Source: a virus. Taken from it: a stretch of 32,071 nt of DNA. The DNA lies in the IMG/VR virus record IMGVR_UViG_3300031726_000031, positions 1-32,071 of that record; one strand, given 5' to 3'. Positions within the stretch are counted from its first letter, which is position 1; each line of letters starts with the position of its first letter. Positions 12,652-19,829 of the stretch are shown here, piece after piece. The notes beneath the pieces were generated by a model. It made no database searches. It was not told the origin of the DNA and worked only from the letters and a program-made list of their open reading frames with translations. The translations under genes and the position numbers were made by a program.

Positions 12652-13115
12652 GCATCGGCCACCAGCTCGAGCGCGCCCAGCTCTATGCCACCGACGAGCA
12701 CGGGCGGCGCATCCCGAAGCGTCAGGGCAACCTGGCCACCCACTGCCACATCAACCCGACGAAGAGCCACGCGCTGAGCCACCCTGAGCGGGAGAACCCG
12801 GCCGAGCTCGAGCAACAGGCGTTGATGTGTGCGCGGCTCACGCCCGAAGAGCAGGCCATCTTCGACATGCAGGCGTTCGGGACGCAGGAAACGGTCGAGC
12901 GCGAGATTGACGACCTCGAGCTCGACCAGCACATCGCCGATGGCTGGACTGTCGTGCATCACCACGGTGGCCGCGCGGTGCTCAAGCGCGACTTCATCCA
13001 CACGGCGACATACGCCGAGATGGCCAAATACCTCGGGCTCACGGAGCGCCAGGTGCACCGCAAGGTGAGCTCGGCGCACGCCAAGATCCGCAAGGCGCGA
13101 GAGGGGCTCAGGTGA
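12648..13115 (+). CDS. sigma-70 region-4-like regulator, candidate late-gene activator (155 aa)
   Basis: GTG 12648 overlaps the previous TGA and is chosen over upstream in-frame starts. The N-terminal part is polar with several histidines (NLATHCHINPTKSHALSHPE). A central acidic helix region (TPEEQAIFDMQAFGTQETVE) follows, then a C-terminal helix-turn-helix, ATYAEMAKYLGLTERQVHRK, ending VSSAHAKIRKAREGL. This end matches the -35-binding domain of sigma factors and of phage late activators such as the ArpU/RinA-type proteins. The gene is the last large one before the virion module, which supports late-gene control. This is inference from fold and position. Confidence 0.65.
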   Translation: MSIGHQLERAQLYATDEHGRRIPKRQGNLATHCHINPTKSHALSHPERENPAELEQQALMCARLTPEEQAIFDMQAFGTQETVEREIDDLELDQHIADGWTVVHHHGGRAVLKRDFIHTATYAEMAKYLGLTERQVHRKVSSAHAKIRKAREGLR

Positions 13116-13204
13116 GCATGCTGCACCGCACTGTCACACGCGTCACAACTGTCACGCCGGCAGACGTTGTCACACGCGTCACATCAACTACGGTGGAGAT
13201 ATGA
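13112..13204 (+). CDS. possible 30-residue VTx-repeat peptide
   Basis: GTG 13112 overlaps the previous TGA and the TGA at 13202-13204 overlaps the next ATG. The peptide runs VSMLHRTVTRVTTVTPADVV and ends TRVTSTTVEI. The repeated GTCACA hexamers fall in frame as Val-Thr. It may be a real mini-gene or an accident of a DNA repeat placed between coupled genes. Confidence 0.3.
   Translation: MSMLHRTVTRVTTVTPADVVTRVTSTTVEI
13133..13183. repeat. 9-bp-phased GTCACA array (iteron-like)
   Basis: GTCAC hexamers begin at 13133, 13142, 13151, 13169 and 13178, all on a 9-bp grid, with a degenerate unit at 13160. Two 16-bp blocks TGTCACACGCGTCACA (13132-13147 and 13168-13183) are identical. Two further GTCACA copies 9 bp apart lie at 13414 and 13423, at the end of the next gene. 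Cooperative binding sites for a small DNA-binding protein such as the adjacent 13201 product would look like this. Confidence 0.65.
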
Positions 13205-13437
13205 ATAAGCAGCTGATTCGAGGGTACAAGGACCTCAGCAAGTACATCCTCGAGCACCACCACGAGGACATCAGCGAAGCCTCACTGCGACAAGCTTCTC
13301 GACGGGGCAAGGACAAACTGCCGGTCACGTGGATGCTTGGACATGCGCGCTTCGAGCCTGCGGTGATAGACGACTGGGTGAAGCGTCAGCGAGCCAAGCC
13401 GACACGCACAAAGGTCACAGCTGTCACATCAGCCTAA
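13201..13437 (+). CDS. excisionase-like small DNA-binding protein (78 aa)
   Basis: The protein starts MNKQLIRGYKDLSKYILEHH and has a winged-helix-like layout: a helix pair (EDISEASLRQASRRGKDKLP), a strand (VTWMLGHARFEPA) and a closing helix (VIDDWVKRQRAKP). This resembles excisionase/MerR-like HTH_17 proteins, where 'lP...g..rf....v..W' is the usual signature. GGTGGAG precedes the ATG. Phased GTCACA repeats sit just upstream and inside its 3' end, suggesting that it binds its own region. No integrase is visible nearby, so it may instead be a regulator. Confidence 0.6.
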   Translation: MNKQLIRGYKDLSKYILEHHHEDISEASLRQASRRGKDKLPVTWMLGHARFEPAVIDDWVKRQRAKPTRTKVTAVTSA

Positions 13438-13737
13438 TTGACCAGCAGGGTCGACTCGCGGCCTCCTACGCGCAGGGACTCGGTGCGTGTAGGGCGAGGG
13501 TGACCATGCGCAAGGGCACGCTTAAGAGCTCGCACCGCAAGCTACAAGATCTCCAGCGCGCTGCCACAACGACAGCGCACCAACAAGCGCTCGCACGGTC
13601 CAGCGACCCCCACTGACCCGGCCAGCACACCCCGGTGGCCTCTAAAAATCTGACGGCCTGGGTCAAGGGTTGCACGAGGCAACACTTTTGACGGCCAACG
13701 AAGGTTTCAGGCCGGGCTAGGCCCCAGGAGCTGCAAA
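13438..13737. other. junction between early and late regions, mostly non-coding
   Basis: This 300-nt stretch separates the last regulatory gene from the virion module. It contains a possible 36-codon ORF (13506-13616) and two TGACGGCC copies at 13651-13658 and 13689-13696, 38 bp apart, which could be activator sites. No consensus sigma-70 promoter or rho-independent terminator is evident. The late promoter is expected here, and it would fit activation by the 12648-13115 product. Confidence 0.45.
13506..13616 (+). CDS. possible small basic ORF (36 aa)
   Basis: ATG 13506 follows GAGGGTGACC, a fair ribosome site. The peptide MRKGTLKSSHRKLQDLQRAA is basic and helical and ends ALARSSDPH. It stands alone in the junction region and has no recognised relatives. 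Confidence 0.35.
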   Translation: MRKGTLKSSHRKLQDLQRAATTTAHQQALARSSDPH

Positions 13738-14145
13738 ATGCCCGAAAATCGTGCCTCGGGCGGTGCTCGGGCGGTGCAGCGTAAACACGCCTCCAGGGCC
13801 TCAGCACGCAAGCGTCTCGGTCAGGGCCCCGACGTATCGGCCGCGGAGTTTCGAAAGGCCTGGAAGCGCGGTAAGAAGCCGGTCGACGCGCTGGACGAGT
13901 CGATCGAGTTCCTCCGCACCGCACTGCGTGAGGCCGGCGCCGATCTGGTGCTGCCCGCCGAGCAGAAGCGCGAGCAGATCGGCCGGCTAGCTGCAGCTCT
14001 CGGCAAGCTCACCGACCCCAAAAAGATGATCGAGGAGCTGGGCGCCGAGCTGCGAGAAGCGCACGCCGCGCTGGAGGCTCTGAAAGATGCCGCACAAGAG
14101 TCTCCGCCAGATCCGCAAGGAGCTCCAGCACCTCCAGCACACTGA
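13738..14145 (+). CDS. small terminase subunit candidate (135 aa)
   Basis: AGGAG lies 7 nt before ATG 13738. The N-terminal third is basic and polar (SASRASARKRLGQ-type), followed by helices (AEFRKAWKRGKKPVDALDES, EQKREQIGRLAAALGKLTDP) and a Pro-rich acidic tail. It lies directly before the terminase large subunit and overlaps it by 59 nt, which is the usual place for the small subunit that recognises packaging sites. No specific family could be confirmed, and a scaffold or head-associated protein is possible. Confidence 0.5.
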   Translation: MPENRASGGARAVQRKHASRASARKRLGQGPDVSAAEFRKAWKRGKKPVDALDESIEFLRTALREAGADLVLPAEQKREQIGRLAAALGKLTDPKKMIEELGAELREAHAALEALKDAAQESPPDPQGAPAPPAH

Positions 14146-15769
14146 CCGCTTCGTAGACGCGCGGCTCGAGCTGCAGGCCCCAGACGGCGAGTCGCTCCTG
14201 GTCGTCGGCGGATGCTGGGACCACTTCACTCATCGCTACGTCGACCGCCCCTGCGCCACGCGGGTGCTCAAGCTCAAGGTGTCGCAGGTCGAAGTCGGTC
14301 GTGCGGTCGCCAAGTACATCGCGCAGCGGCTCGCCGGAGATGACAGCAGGGTCGCGCTGATGGAGCTCATCGGCAACCGCGGCGGCGGCAAGACGTTCTT
14401 CGGCGCGGTGCTGATGGTGGTCATCGCGCTGGCGCTGCCTGGCAGCTATCAGATCGGCGCCTCGCTGACCTCGAAGCAAAACCGCGAGCTCAAGCAGGGC
14501 ATCAAGCAGGTCTGCGGCCCGTTTTGGAAGTCGTGGATCTCGAACGACATCAGCGACCCGCGCGACCCGCGCACCGAGTTCGCCACCCGCGGCACGGTGC
14601 TGTGGCTCACCGCCAAGAACCCCAAGGCGCTGCGCCAGGCCCTTCTTTCCTTCGAGCACGTCTGCATCAACGAGGGCCAGGACCAGCGCGAGGTGATGTT
14701 TACCAACGCGATCTCCGCCATCCGCAACACCGGCGGCATCGTCACGGTGCTGACCAATCCGCCACAGGAAGGCTCCGGCGACTGGGTAGCAATCCTGTAT
14801 CAGGGGATCGAGGCGGGCAGCCAGGACGGCCTGGCGTTCATCCTGCGGGCCGAAGACAACGACGCGGTCAACCAGCCGACGCGCGGCAAGATCGAGCGGC
14901 TGCTGCGTCTCGTGAACCCGGACGCCGCCGATCGCGATGGCCTCGGCCTCATCAGCCTTTCGGGCAACGTCGGCTATCCCGGCTTCACTCGCCGCCTGCG
15001 AGTGGTCAACGCCAAGGGCCGCTGGGTTTCTGGCCACGTCGGCGAGCCCATCAACCTCGGCCCCTACGCGTGGGTCGACATCACCAAGCGGCTCACCGCG
15101 GAGAAGACGGGCGGCGAGGGATTCGACTATGTCGCCGGCGGCGACTTCCAGACGGAGCCCGGCAGCTGCGCCGGCGTCGGCAAGTTCTTCGAGACGCCAG
15201 ACGGCATCCTGCTGTGGGTGAAGGAGTTCATCGCCACTAACGGCACGGAAGCCGACCTCACCATGGCGCTGACCATGAAGGGGTACTTTCCTGGCTCAGT
15301 CGACTACGACGGCAAGCCCGCGGCGAGCTGCCTCATCATCGGCGACGCCACCGGCGCACGGCAGAACGCCGAGCACAGGAAGCGCGACCCCTACAGCTTC
15401 ACCCGGCTGCGCGCCGACGGATGGACCGTGCGGCCGCCGGCGCTCTACGGACCGAAGCGCACGCCGTGGAACCCGCTGGTCACTGACTCGCGCAAGCAGA
15501 TGAAGCTCGCTTTCATCACCGGCGTCATCGTGCTGTCGTCGGCGTGCATCGAGGCGCAAGCGCCGTTCCCATCGCTGGTTGAATCCTTCGCGCGCGCCAA
15601 GGTGAACGCCAACGGCAAGTTCGAGAAGCGCGGCCACTACACCCACGGTCCCGACGGCGTCCGCTACATGGCGTGGTGGGGCCTGCCGAAGTCGGTCGCT
15701 CCGGTGCCCGAGTCGCCGGCCTTCGACAAGGAGTCCTTCGAGCTGCTCGAGGGCATCAAGCTTTTTTGA
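14087..15769 (+). CDS. terL: terminase large subunit (560 aa)
   Basis: This is the packaging motor and nuclease. Walker A is GNRGGGKT at 96-103. The Walker B strand HVCINEGQ places N195-E196 where most families have D-E. A coupling motif TNPP follows. The C-terminal RNase H-like nuclease has AGGDFQ with D353 and IIGDATGAR with D420 as metal-ligand candidates. The length fits TerL. GGAGG precedes the ATG, and the start lies inside the previous gene. The protein packages DNA into proheads and cuts concatemers. The missing Walker B aspartate is unusual and is discussed under findings. Confidence 0.9.
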   Translation: MPHKSLRQIRKELQHLQHTDRFVDARLELQAPDGESLLVVGGCWDHFTHRYVDRPCATRVLKLKVSQVEVGRAVAKYIAQRLAGDDSRVALMELIGNRGGGKTFFGAVLMVVIALALPGSYQIGASLTSKQNRELKQGIKQVCGPFWKSWISNDISDPRDPRTEFATRGTVLWLTAKNPKALRQALLSFEHVCINEGQDQREVMFTNAISAIRNTGGIVTVLTNPPQEGSGDWVAILYQGIEAGSQDGLAFILRAEDNDAVNQPTRGKIERLLRLVNPDAADRDGLGLISLSGNVGYPGFTRRLRVVNAKGRWVSGHVGEPINLGPYAWVDITKRLTAEKTGGEGFDYVAGGDFQTEPGSCAGVGKFFETPDGILLWVKEFIATNGTEADLTMALTMKGYFPGSVDYDGKPAASCLIIGDATGARQNAEHRKRDPYSFTRLRADGWTVRPPALYGPKRTPWNPLVTDSRKQMKLAFITGVIVLSSACIEAQAPFPSLVESFARAKVNANGKFEKRGHYTHGPDGVRYMAWWGLPKSVAPVPESPAFDKESFELLEGIKLF

Positions 15770-15834
15770 GGTGACCCATCGAAGCTCTCGCCGTCTCGCT
15801 GATCGCAGCCAATGCGGGAAGCGAGGACAGCCCC

Positions 15835-17223
15835 TTGTCCGGGGTGTTGCGCGAGCCGCCGATCACCATCGCGCCGGACTTCCAGACCGTCGACGCCATC
15901 AAGGGCGTCATTACCACGCTCGACTACGGCCAGTTCATGTATGCGGCCTGGCTCATCGAGCAGATGTGGTGGAACAGCCGGCTCCGCGGCATCACCAACA
16001 CGCGGATGGATGGCCTGGTCGGCACCCCCATCCGCTGGCAGCCAGGGCGTGAGAACCGAGACGCCCGAGCTGCGGCGCGGGACATCGTCACCGACTGGCC
16101 TCTCATCGCGTCGACAGCCACGAGAAAGCAGATCTCGAAGTGGGGTCTCAATCTCGGGGTCTGCTTCGCGCAGATGCATTGGTACAAGGCGTCAGGCACA
16201 AGGCGCCAGATTCCGAAACTTGAGACCTACCACCCGCAGTGGGGGTCGTTCGACTGGTCTCTGCGCGCCTACCGAGTCTTCACGCAGAACGCTGGCTGGG
16301 TGATCGTGCCGTCGCCAGCGCTCTCGATCCCGGGCGAGCAATGGCAGCCGCCAGATGGCGTCGGTGCGCAGCAGATGGAGCCCGCGGACCGCTGGGTGGT
16401 CCACGAGCCTTTTGGTCAGCACAGCTGGCGCGACGGTCTGGTGCACTCAGCGTGGGACCCGTGGTTTGGCCTGACGCTCGCGAACCGCAACATGCACCGC
16501 TCGTCGGAGAAAATGGGCCTCGGAATTGCCAAGGTCAAATATCCGAAGTCGGTCGACAAGACGGCGCTCAATCTTCTGATCTCGAAGATGCGGCGACTCG
16601 GCCGGGAAGCAGTCATTCCCGTCGAGCAGTACGGACCGAACACCACCGCCGGCGACGATTTGCCGATGGCAAACTATGACGTCGAGCCGTTCGAGTGGAC
16701 GCAGACCGGCGCCGACATCATCACCCGCGACCGCGAGTCGTGCCTGTCAGATCTGGCGATCTTGTACCTCGGGCACAACACGACCGCCGAGACCAAGGGC
16801 GCCAGCGTTGGCGCGAGCGCGCAGGTCGGCAACAATATCCGCGGCGACATCCGCGTAGGCGACTGCTACAGCGAGTTTGCGACGATGTACGGCGGCCCGG
16901 TGCGCGCCTGGGCCGAGCGGAACTATGGCGACCCGGGAAACGCGCCGATCCCCATCTACGTCACCGAGGACCCGTCGGAGAACACGGCGGCATCGACGAC
17001 GCTGTTCAACGTCGCCAACGCCATCGACAAGCTGCGGCAGAGCTGCCCCGGAATCGACTTCGACGAGCTGCTCAACCGCTTCGGTGTGCCGCTGCAGCCA
17101 GGCGGATGCAAGTTGCAGCAGCCGCTCGTGCCGCCGGCGCCGAGTGGAGCAGGCAAAACGCCACCAGCAGCGCCCCATAGCGACCCAGAACCAGCCACCG
17201 ACGGCGAGGAGACGGCATCATGA
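15835..17223 (+). CDS. portal protein, DUF935-like (462 aa from TTG)
   Basis: The protein follows TerL and precedes the protease, the standard portal slot. It shows QFMYAAWLIEQMWWNSRLRG and MDGLVGTPIRWQPGRENRDA. Then come SKWGLNLGVCFAQMHWYKAS, DRWVVHEPFGQHSWRDGLVH and WFGLTLANRNMHRSSEKMGL, which resemble Mu gp29-like portals. The C-terminal 40 residues are Pro-rich. Coding clearly extends upstream of TTG 15835 to 15778 (IEALAVSLIAANAGSEDSPL), where a GAGGTGA site is followed by ATC rather than ATG, so the real start is unclear. It forms the DNA entry ring and head-tail joint. Confidence 0.8.
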   Translation: MSGVLREPPITIAPDFQTVDAIKGVITTLDYGQFMYAAWLIEQMWWNSRLRGITNTRMDGLVGTPIRWQPGRENRDARAAARDIVTDWPLIASTATRKQISKWGLNLGVCFAQMHWYKASGTRRQIPKLETYHPQWGSFDWSLRAYRVFTQNAGWVIVPSPALSIPGEQWQPPDGVGAQQMEPADRWVVHEPFGQHSWRDGLVHSAWDPWFGLTLANRNMHRSSEKMGLGIAKVKYPKSVDKTALNLLISKMRRLGREAVIPVEQYGPNTTAGDDLPMANYDVEPFEWTQTGADIITRDRESCLSDLAILYLGHNTTAETKGASVGASAQVGNNIRGDIRVGDCYSEFATMYGGPVRAWAERNYGDPGNAPIPIYVTEDPSENTAASTTLFNVANAIDKLRQSCPGIDFDELLNRFGVPLQPGGCKLQQPLVPPAPSGAGKTPPAAPHSDPEPATDGEETAS

Positions 17224-18875
17224 TGCTCGAGCTCTTCGGCGCGCCTTGGCTCATCACCGAGTCCAGCCTCAAGACCATTATCGCGATCGCCTCGCGTGAC
17301 ACGTTCTTCGCCGATGCGCGCAAGCAGGCGCTCGAGGCCCGCGACGGCACGCCGCTCAAGAACGCGAGAAGTGCGTACAAGCGCGGCGCAGTTGCAGTGA
17401 TTCCCGTCGTCGGCCCGCTCATTCGGCACGCAGACATGTTCAGCGAGATCTCTGGCGCCACCAGCTACGCGGCGCTGCGCAAAGATCTCCAGGTCGCGCT
17501 CGACGACTTCAACGTGTCGAGCATCCTGTTCAACGTCGACTCACCCGGCGGCGAGGCCAACGGCTGCTTTGAGCTGGCCGACGCCATCTTTGCCGCACGC
17601 AAGGTCAAGCCGGTCCGCGCCTACGTCGGCGGCATGGGCGCCTCGGCTGCCTATGCCATCGCCTGCGCCTGCGAAGACATCACCTGCGCCGCCTCTGCCG
17701 AGCTCGGCTCCATCGGCGTGCGGGCGGGCTACCTCGACGCCTCGAAGGCGTACGAGCAGGCGGGCCTCAAAGAGTGGACCTTCGTCAGCTCGCAGTCGCC
17801 CTACAAGGCCTTCGACGTCAACGTGGACGACGACCGTGCGCGCCTGCAGGTGGTGCTCGACGACCTTGCCCAGGTCTTCGTCGAGCAGGTCGCACGCAAC
17901 CGCGACGTCGATGTCGACGACGTCCTCTCAGATTTCGGCAAGGGCGACGTCATGGTCGGCGCCCGAGCCATCGCCGCCGGCCTCGCAGACCAGGTCGGAG
18001 ACTTCGAAGCGCTCATCGCCGAAATGCAACAGCAGGCCGGCGCCCAACCCACTGACGCGTTCCGCGTCGCAGCCAAGGTGAAACGCATGGCCATCAAAGC
18101 CGAGCCCGTGATCCCCGCCCCCACCGCCAGCGTGTCGAATGAGAAGTGCGACGGCTGCGGCAGCAAGATGGCGGGAAACAGCTACTGCCAGTCCTGCTAC
18201 GACGGGGACGACGACGAGACCGAAGACGACGACGAGGACGCCAAGGCGCTCGGTGTCGACAAGTCCACGTCGCGCGCGGACCGCCGCGGCCGCATGGCCG
18301 CGCTGCTCGACTTCGAGCAGAAGGTCCTGGCCACTACCGATCGCACCACGCCGGCCGCAGCCGTCACCCGCATCGTCAACGGCATGGCGGCGCTGGCGGA
18401 GCGCGACCAGCTGCGCGCCGCGGAAGAGGAGCGGGCCAAGCAGGCGCTGCACGGCAAGTATGTGGCCGCGCTCAGCGATCCGCGCCTGTCGCTCGTCCAC
18501 CTGTCGAAGATGGCGCCGGCGTTCATCTCGAGCGCGCCCAACAAGGACAAGGACGGCAAGGCGCTGCCGAGCGACCGCGAGCTGGTGCGGGCCGCCATCG
18601 AGGGCCTGGAGTCGCAGACGCAGGCCGGCCTGGTCAGCGCGCTCAGCCTGGCCAAGGCGACGCCGGAGCTCGTGGAGCAGCTCTCCGCGATCGCGGATGC
18701 CCAGGGCCCGGCGCCGACCATCAACGAGCAGCCGCCGCTCGACAGCGCCAACCGCAACGCCGTGGTCAGCGCCAGCAAGGCGGAGCTGGCCCGCTTCGGC
18801 ATCTCCCAGGAGTCGCTCAACAAGTACGCCAACGTGCACTCGGTCGCCGACCTTCCGGCGCAGAAAGGGCAGTAA
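17220..18875 (+). CDS. head maturation protease (S49/SppA-type) fused to scaffold (551 aa)
   Basis: Residues about 50-260 are an S49-type serine peptidase, with SPGGEANG, GGMGASAAYAIA carrying the likely nucleophile S142, GSIGV, and K196 in SQSPYKAF at the right distance for the Ser-Lys dyad. A zinc ribbon CDGCGSKMAGNSYCQSC (C310, C313, C323, C326) follows, then an acidic stretch DDDETEDDDED. A helical scaffold-like C-terminus ends VHSVADLPAQKGQ. An internal ATG at 18087 has its own AAGGTGA site and could yield the scaffold alone, as in lambda C/Nu3. The 5' end overlaps the portal stop. Confidence 0.85.
   Translation: MMLELFGAPWLITESSLKTIIAIASRDTFFADARKQALEARDGTPLKNARSAYKRGAVAVIPVVGPLIRHADMFSEISGATSYAALRKDLQVALDDFNVSSILFNVDSPGGEANGCFELADAIFAARKVKPVRAYVGGMGASAAYAIACACEDITCAASAELGSIGVRAGYLDASKAYEQAGLKEWTFVSSQSPYKAFDVNVDDDRARLQVVLDDLAQVFVEQVARNRDVDVDDVLSDFGKGDVMVGARAIAAGLADQVGDFEALIAEMQQQAGAQPTDAFRVAAKVKRMAIKAEPVIPAPTASVSNEKCDGCGSKMAGNSYCQSCYDGDDDETEDDDEDAKALGVDKSTSRADRRGRMAALLDFEQKVLATTDRTTPAAAVTRIVNGMAALAERDQLRAAEEERAKQALHGKYVAALSDPRLSLVHLSKMAPAFISSAPNKDKDGKALPSDRELVRAAIEGLESQTQAGLVSALSLAKATPELVEQLSAIADAQGPAPTINEQPPLDSANRNAVVSASKAELARFGISQESLNKYANVHSVADLPAQKGQ
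18087..18875 (+). CDS. possible internally started scaffold protein (262 aa)
   Basis: ATG 18087 in the protease frame follows AAGGTGA at 5 nt spacing. The product would start MAIKAEPVIPAPTASVSNEK and contain the zinc ribbon, the acidic linker and the helical scaffold domain. Nested scaffold genes are known for lambda-type proteases. Here it is inferred only from the ribosome site and domain boundary. Confidence 0.4.
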   Translation: MAIKAEPVIPAPTASVSNEKCDGCGSKMAGNSYCQSCYDGDDDETEDDDEDAKALGVDKSTSRADRRGRMAALLDFEQKVLATTDRTTPAAAVTRIVNGMAALAERDQLRAAEEERAKQALHGKYVAALSDPRLSLVHLSKMAPAFISSAPNKDKDGKALPSDRELVRAAIEGLESQTQAGLVSALSLAKATPELVEQLSAIADAQGPAPTINEQPPLDSANRNAVVSASKAELARFGISQESLNKYANVHSVADLPAQKGQ

Positions 18876-18878
18876 GCC

Positions 18879-19715
18879 ATGACCGCCTCAACGGACAATC
18901 GCGCCTTCACCGGCGACGGCAGCAATCTCGACCGCGGGCGCGTGGCGTCGGCGTGGGCCGGCCCCGTCGCTGCGTCGACGATCCTCAAGACCGGCTGCTT
19001 GGCCGGCCAGCTCTACACCGACACCGCCAACCCGCCGGCCCTCGTCGACTACGTCGCGGACGGCTCGATGCGTTGCGTCGGCTTCGTCACGCTCGGCTGC
19101 GACAACAGCGCCGGCGTGCTCAACGCCCGCTTCGCGGCGGTCATCTCGGAGACGGGATGCCTCGTCGACAAGAACGCCGGCGGCGGCAACGCCATCGGTC
19201 CGGCCGACGTTTTCTCGCCGATCTACGGCGCGGACAACCAGACCTGCTCAAAGCTCCCCGCGGACGGCCCGCTCATCGGCATTCTCACCGGCATCGATCG
19301 CCAGACCCTGCAGCCCGTGGTCCTGGTCGATCCGCTGACCGCGATCTGGATGAGCACGCGCCAGGTGATTCCGATCTCGATCCCCCTCGCTGCTCTTCTG
19401 GTCGGCGGCGGCATCGCGGCGGCCTACACCCCGAGCTTCCCCGGTCGCATCCTGGCGGTGTCGTACTCCACGACCCTGCCCGGCGCCGGCGCCGGCGCCA
19501 CGTTCGTCATGTCGGTGAAGATCGCCGGCGTCCCCACCACTGGCGGTCTCGCGACCCTCACGCTCGCCAACCAGACCCAGGGTGCCGAGCTTCAGGGCTC
19601 CGCCATCACCGCCCTCAACCGCTTCCAGGGCGGCCAGCAGATCACGCTGGTGAACGCCGCCGGCACCGTGTTCACCGCGGGCCAGGTGCAGGCCAACCTG
19701 CTCGTCGGTCCGTAA
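18879..19715 (+). CDS. head decoration or capsid-associated protein candidate (278 aa)
   Basis: The N-terminal half has VAASTILKTGCLAGQLYTDT and DGSMRCVGFVTLGCDNSAGV, and the C-terminal half is beta-rich with TTGGLATLTLANQTQGAELQ and a glycine/alanine-rich hinge at about 175-190. Genes between protease and major capsid protein usually encode decoration proteins of the gpD type. This one is longer than usual, as if a second beta domain had been added. No direct family match was recognised. Confidence 0.55.
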   Translation: MTASTDNRAFTGDGSNLDRGRVASAWAGPVAASTILKTGCLAGQLYTDTANPPALVDYVADGSMRCVGFVTLGCDNSAGVLNARFAAVISETGCLVDKNAGGGNAIGPADVFSPIYGADNQTCSKLPADGPLIGILTGIDRQTLQPVVLVDPLTAIWMSTRQVIPISIPLAALLVGGGIAAAYTPSFPGRILAVSYSTTLPGAGAGATFVMSVKIAGVPTTGGLATLTLANQTQGAELQGSAITALNRFQGGQQITLVNAAGTVFTAGQVQANLLVGP

Positions 19716-19829
19716 GCTCTCGCTCCTCCTCGCCTTCGCCTGATGGGTCGCCGGTCCCCTTTCTAGACCGGCTCAGCCTCTCAACCAGCAGCACAGCAAC
19801 GCGGTCAACGCCGCGGACAGGAGACGCCC
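19716..19829. other. gap before the major capsid gene, with hairpin
   Basis: The gap contains GCCGGTC (19750-19756) and GACCGGC (19766-19772), a 7-bp stem with a 9-nt loop and no following T-run. It may stabilise or process the capsid mRNA rather than terminate transcription. AGGAG stands before the capsid ATG at 19830. Confidence 0.5.

Noticed and set aside
13132-13183. A CRISPR-like array
   Set aside because: The units are 6-16 bp with 9-bp phasing and no unique spacers of constant length.
13620-13737. A tRNA gene in the early/late junction
   Set aside because: No T-arm GTTCRA pattern, acceptor pairing or anticodon arm could be built.
19750-19772. Hairpin before the capsid gene as a rho-independent terminator
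   Set aside because: The stem lacks a following T-tract and the downstream capsid gene must be expressed, so it is listed as a hairpin only.
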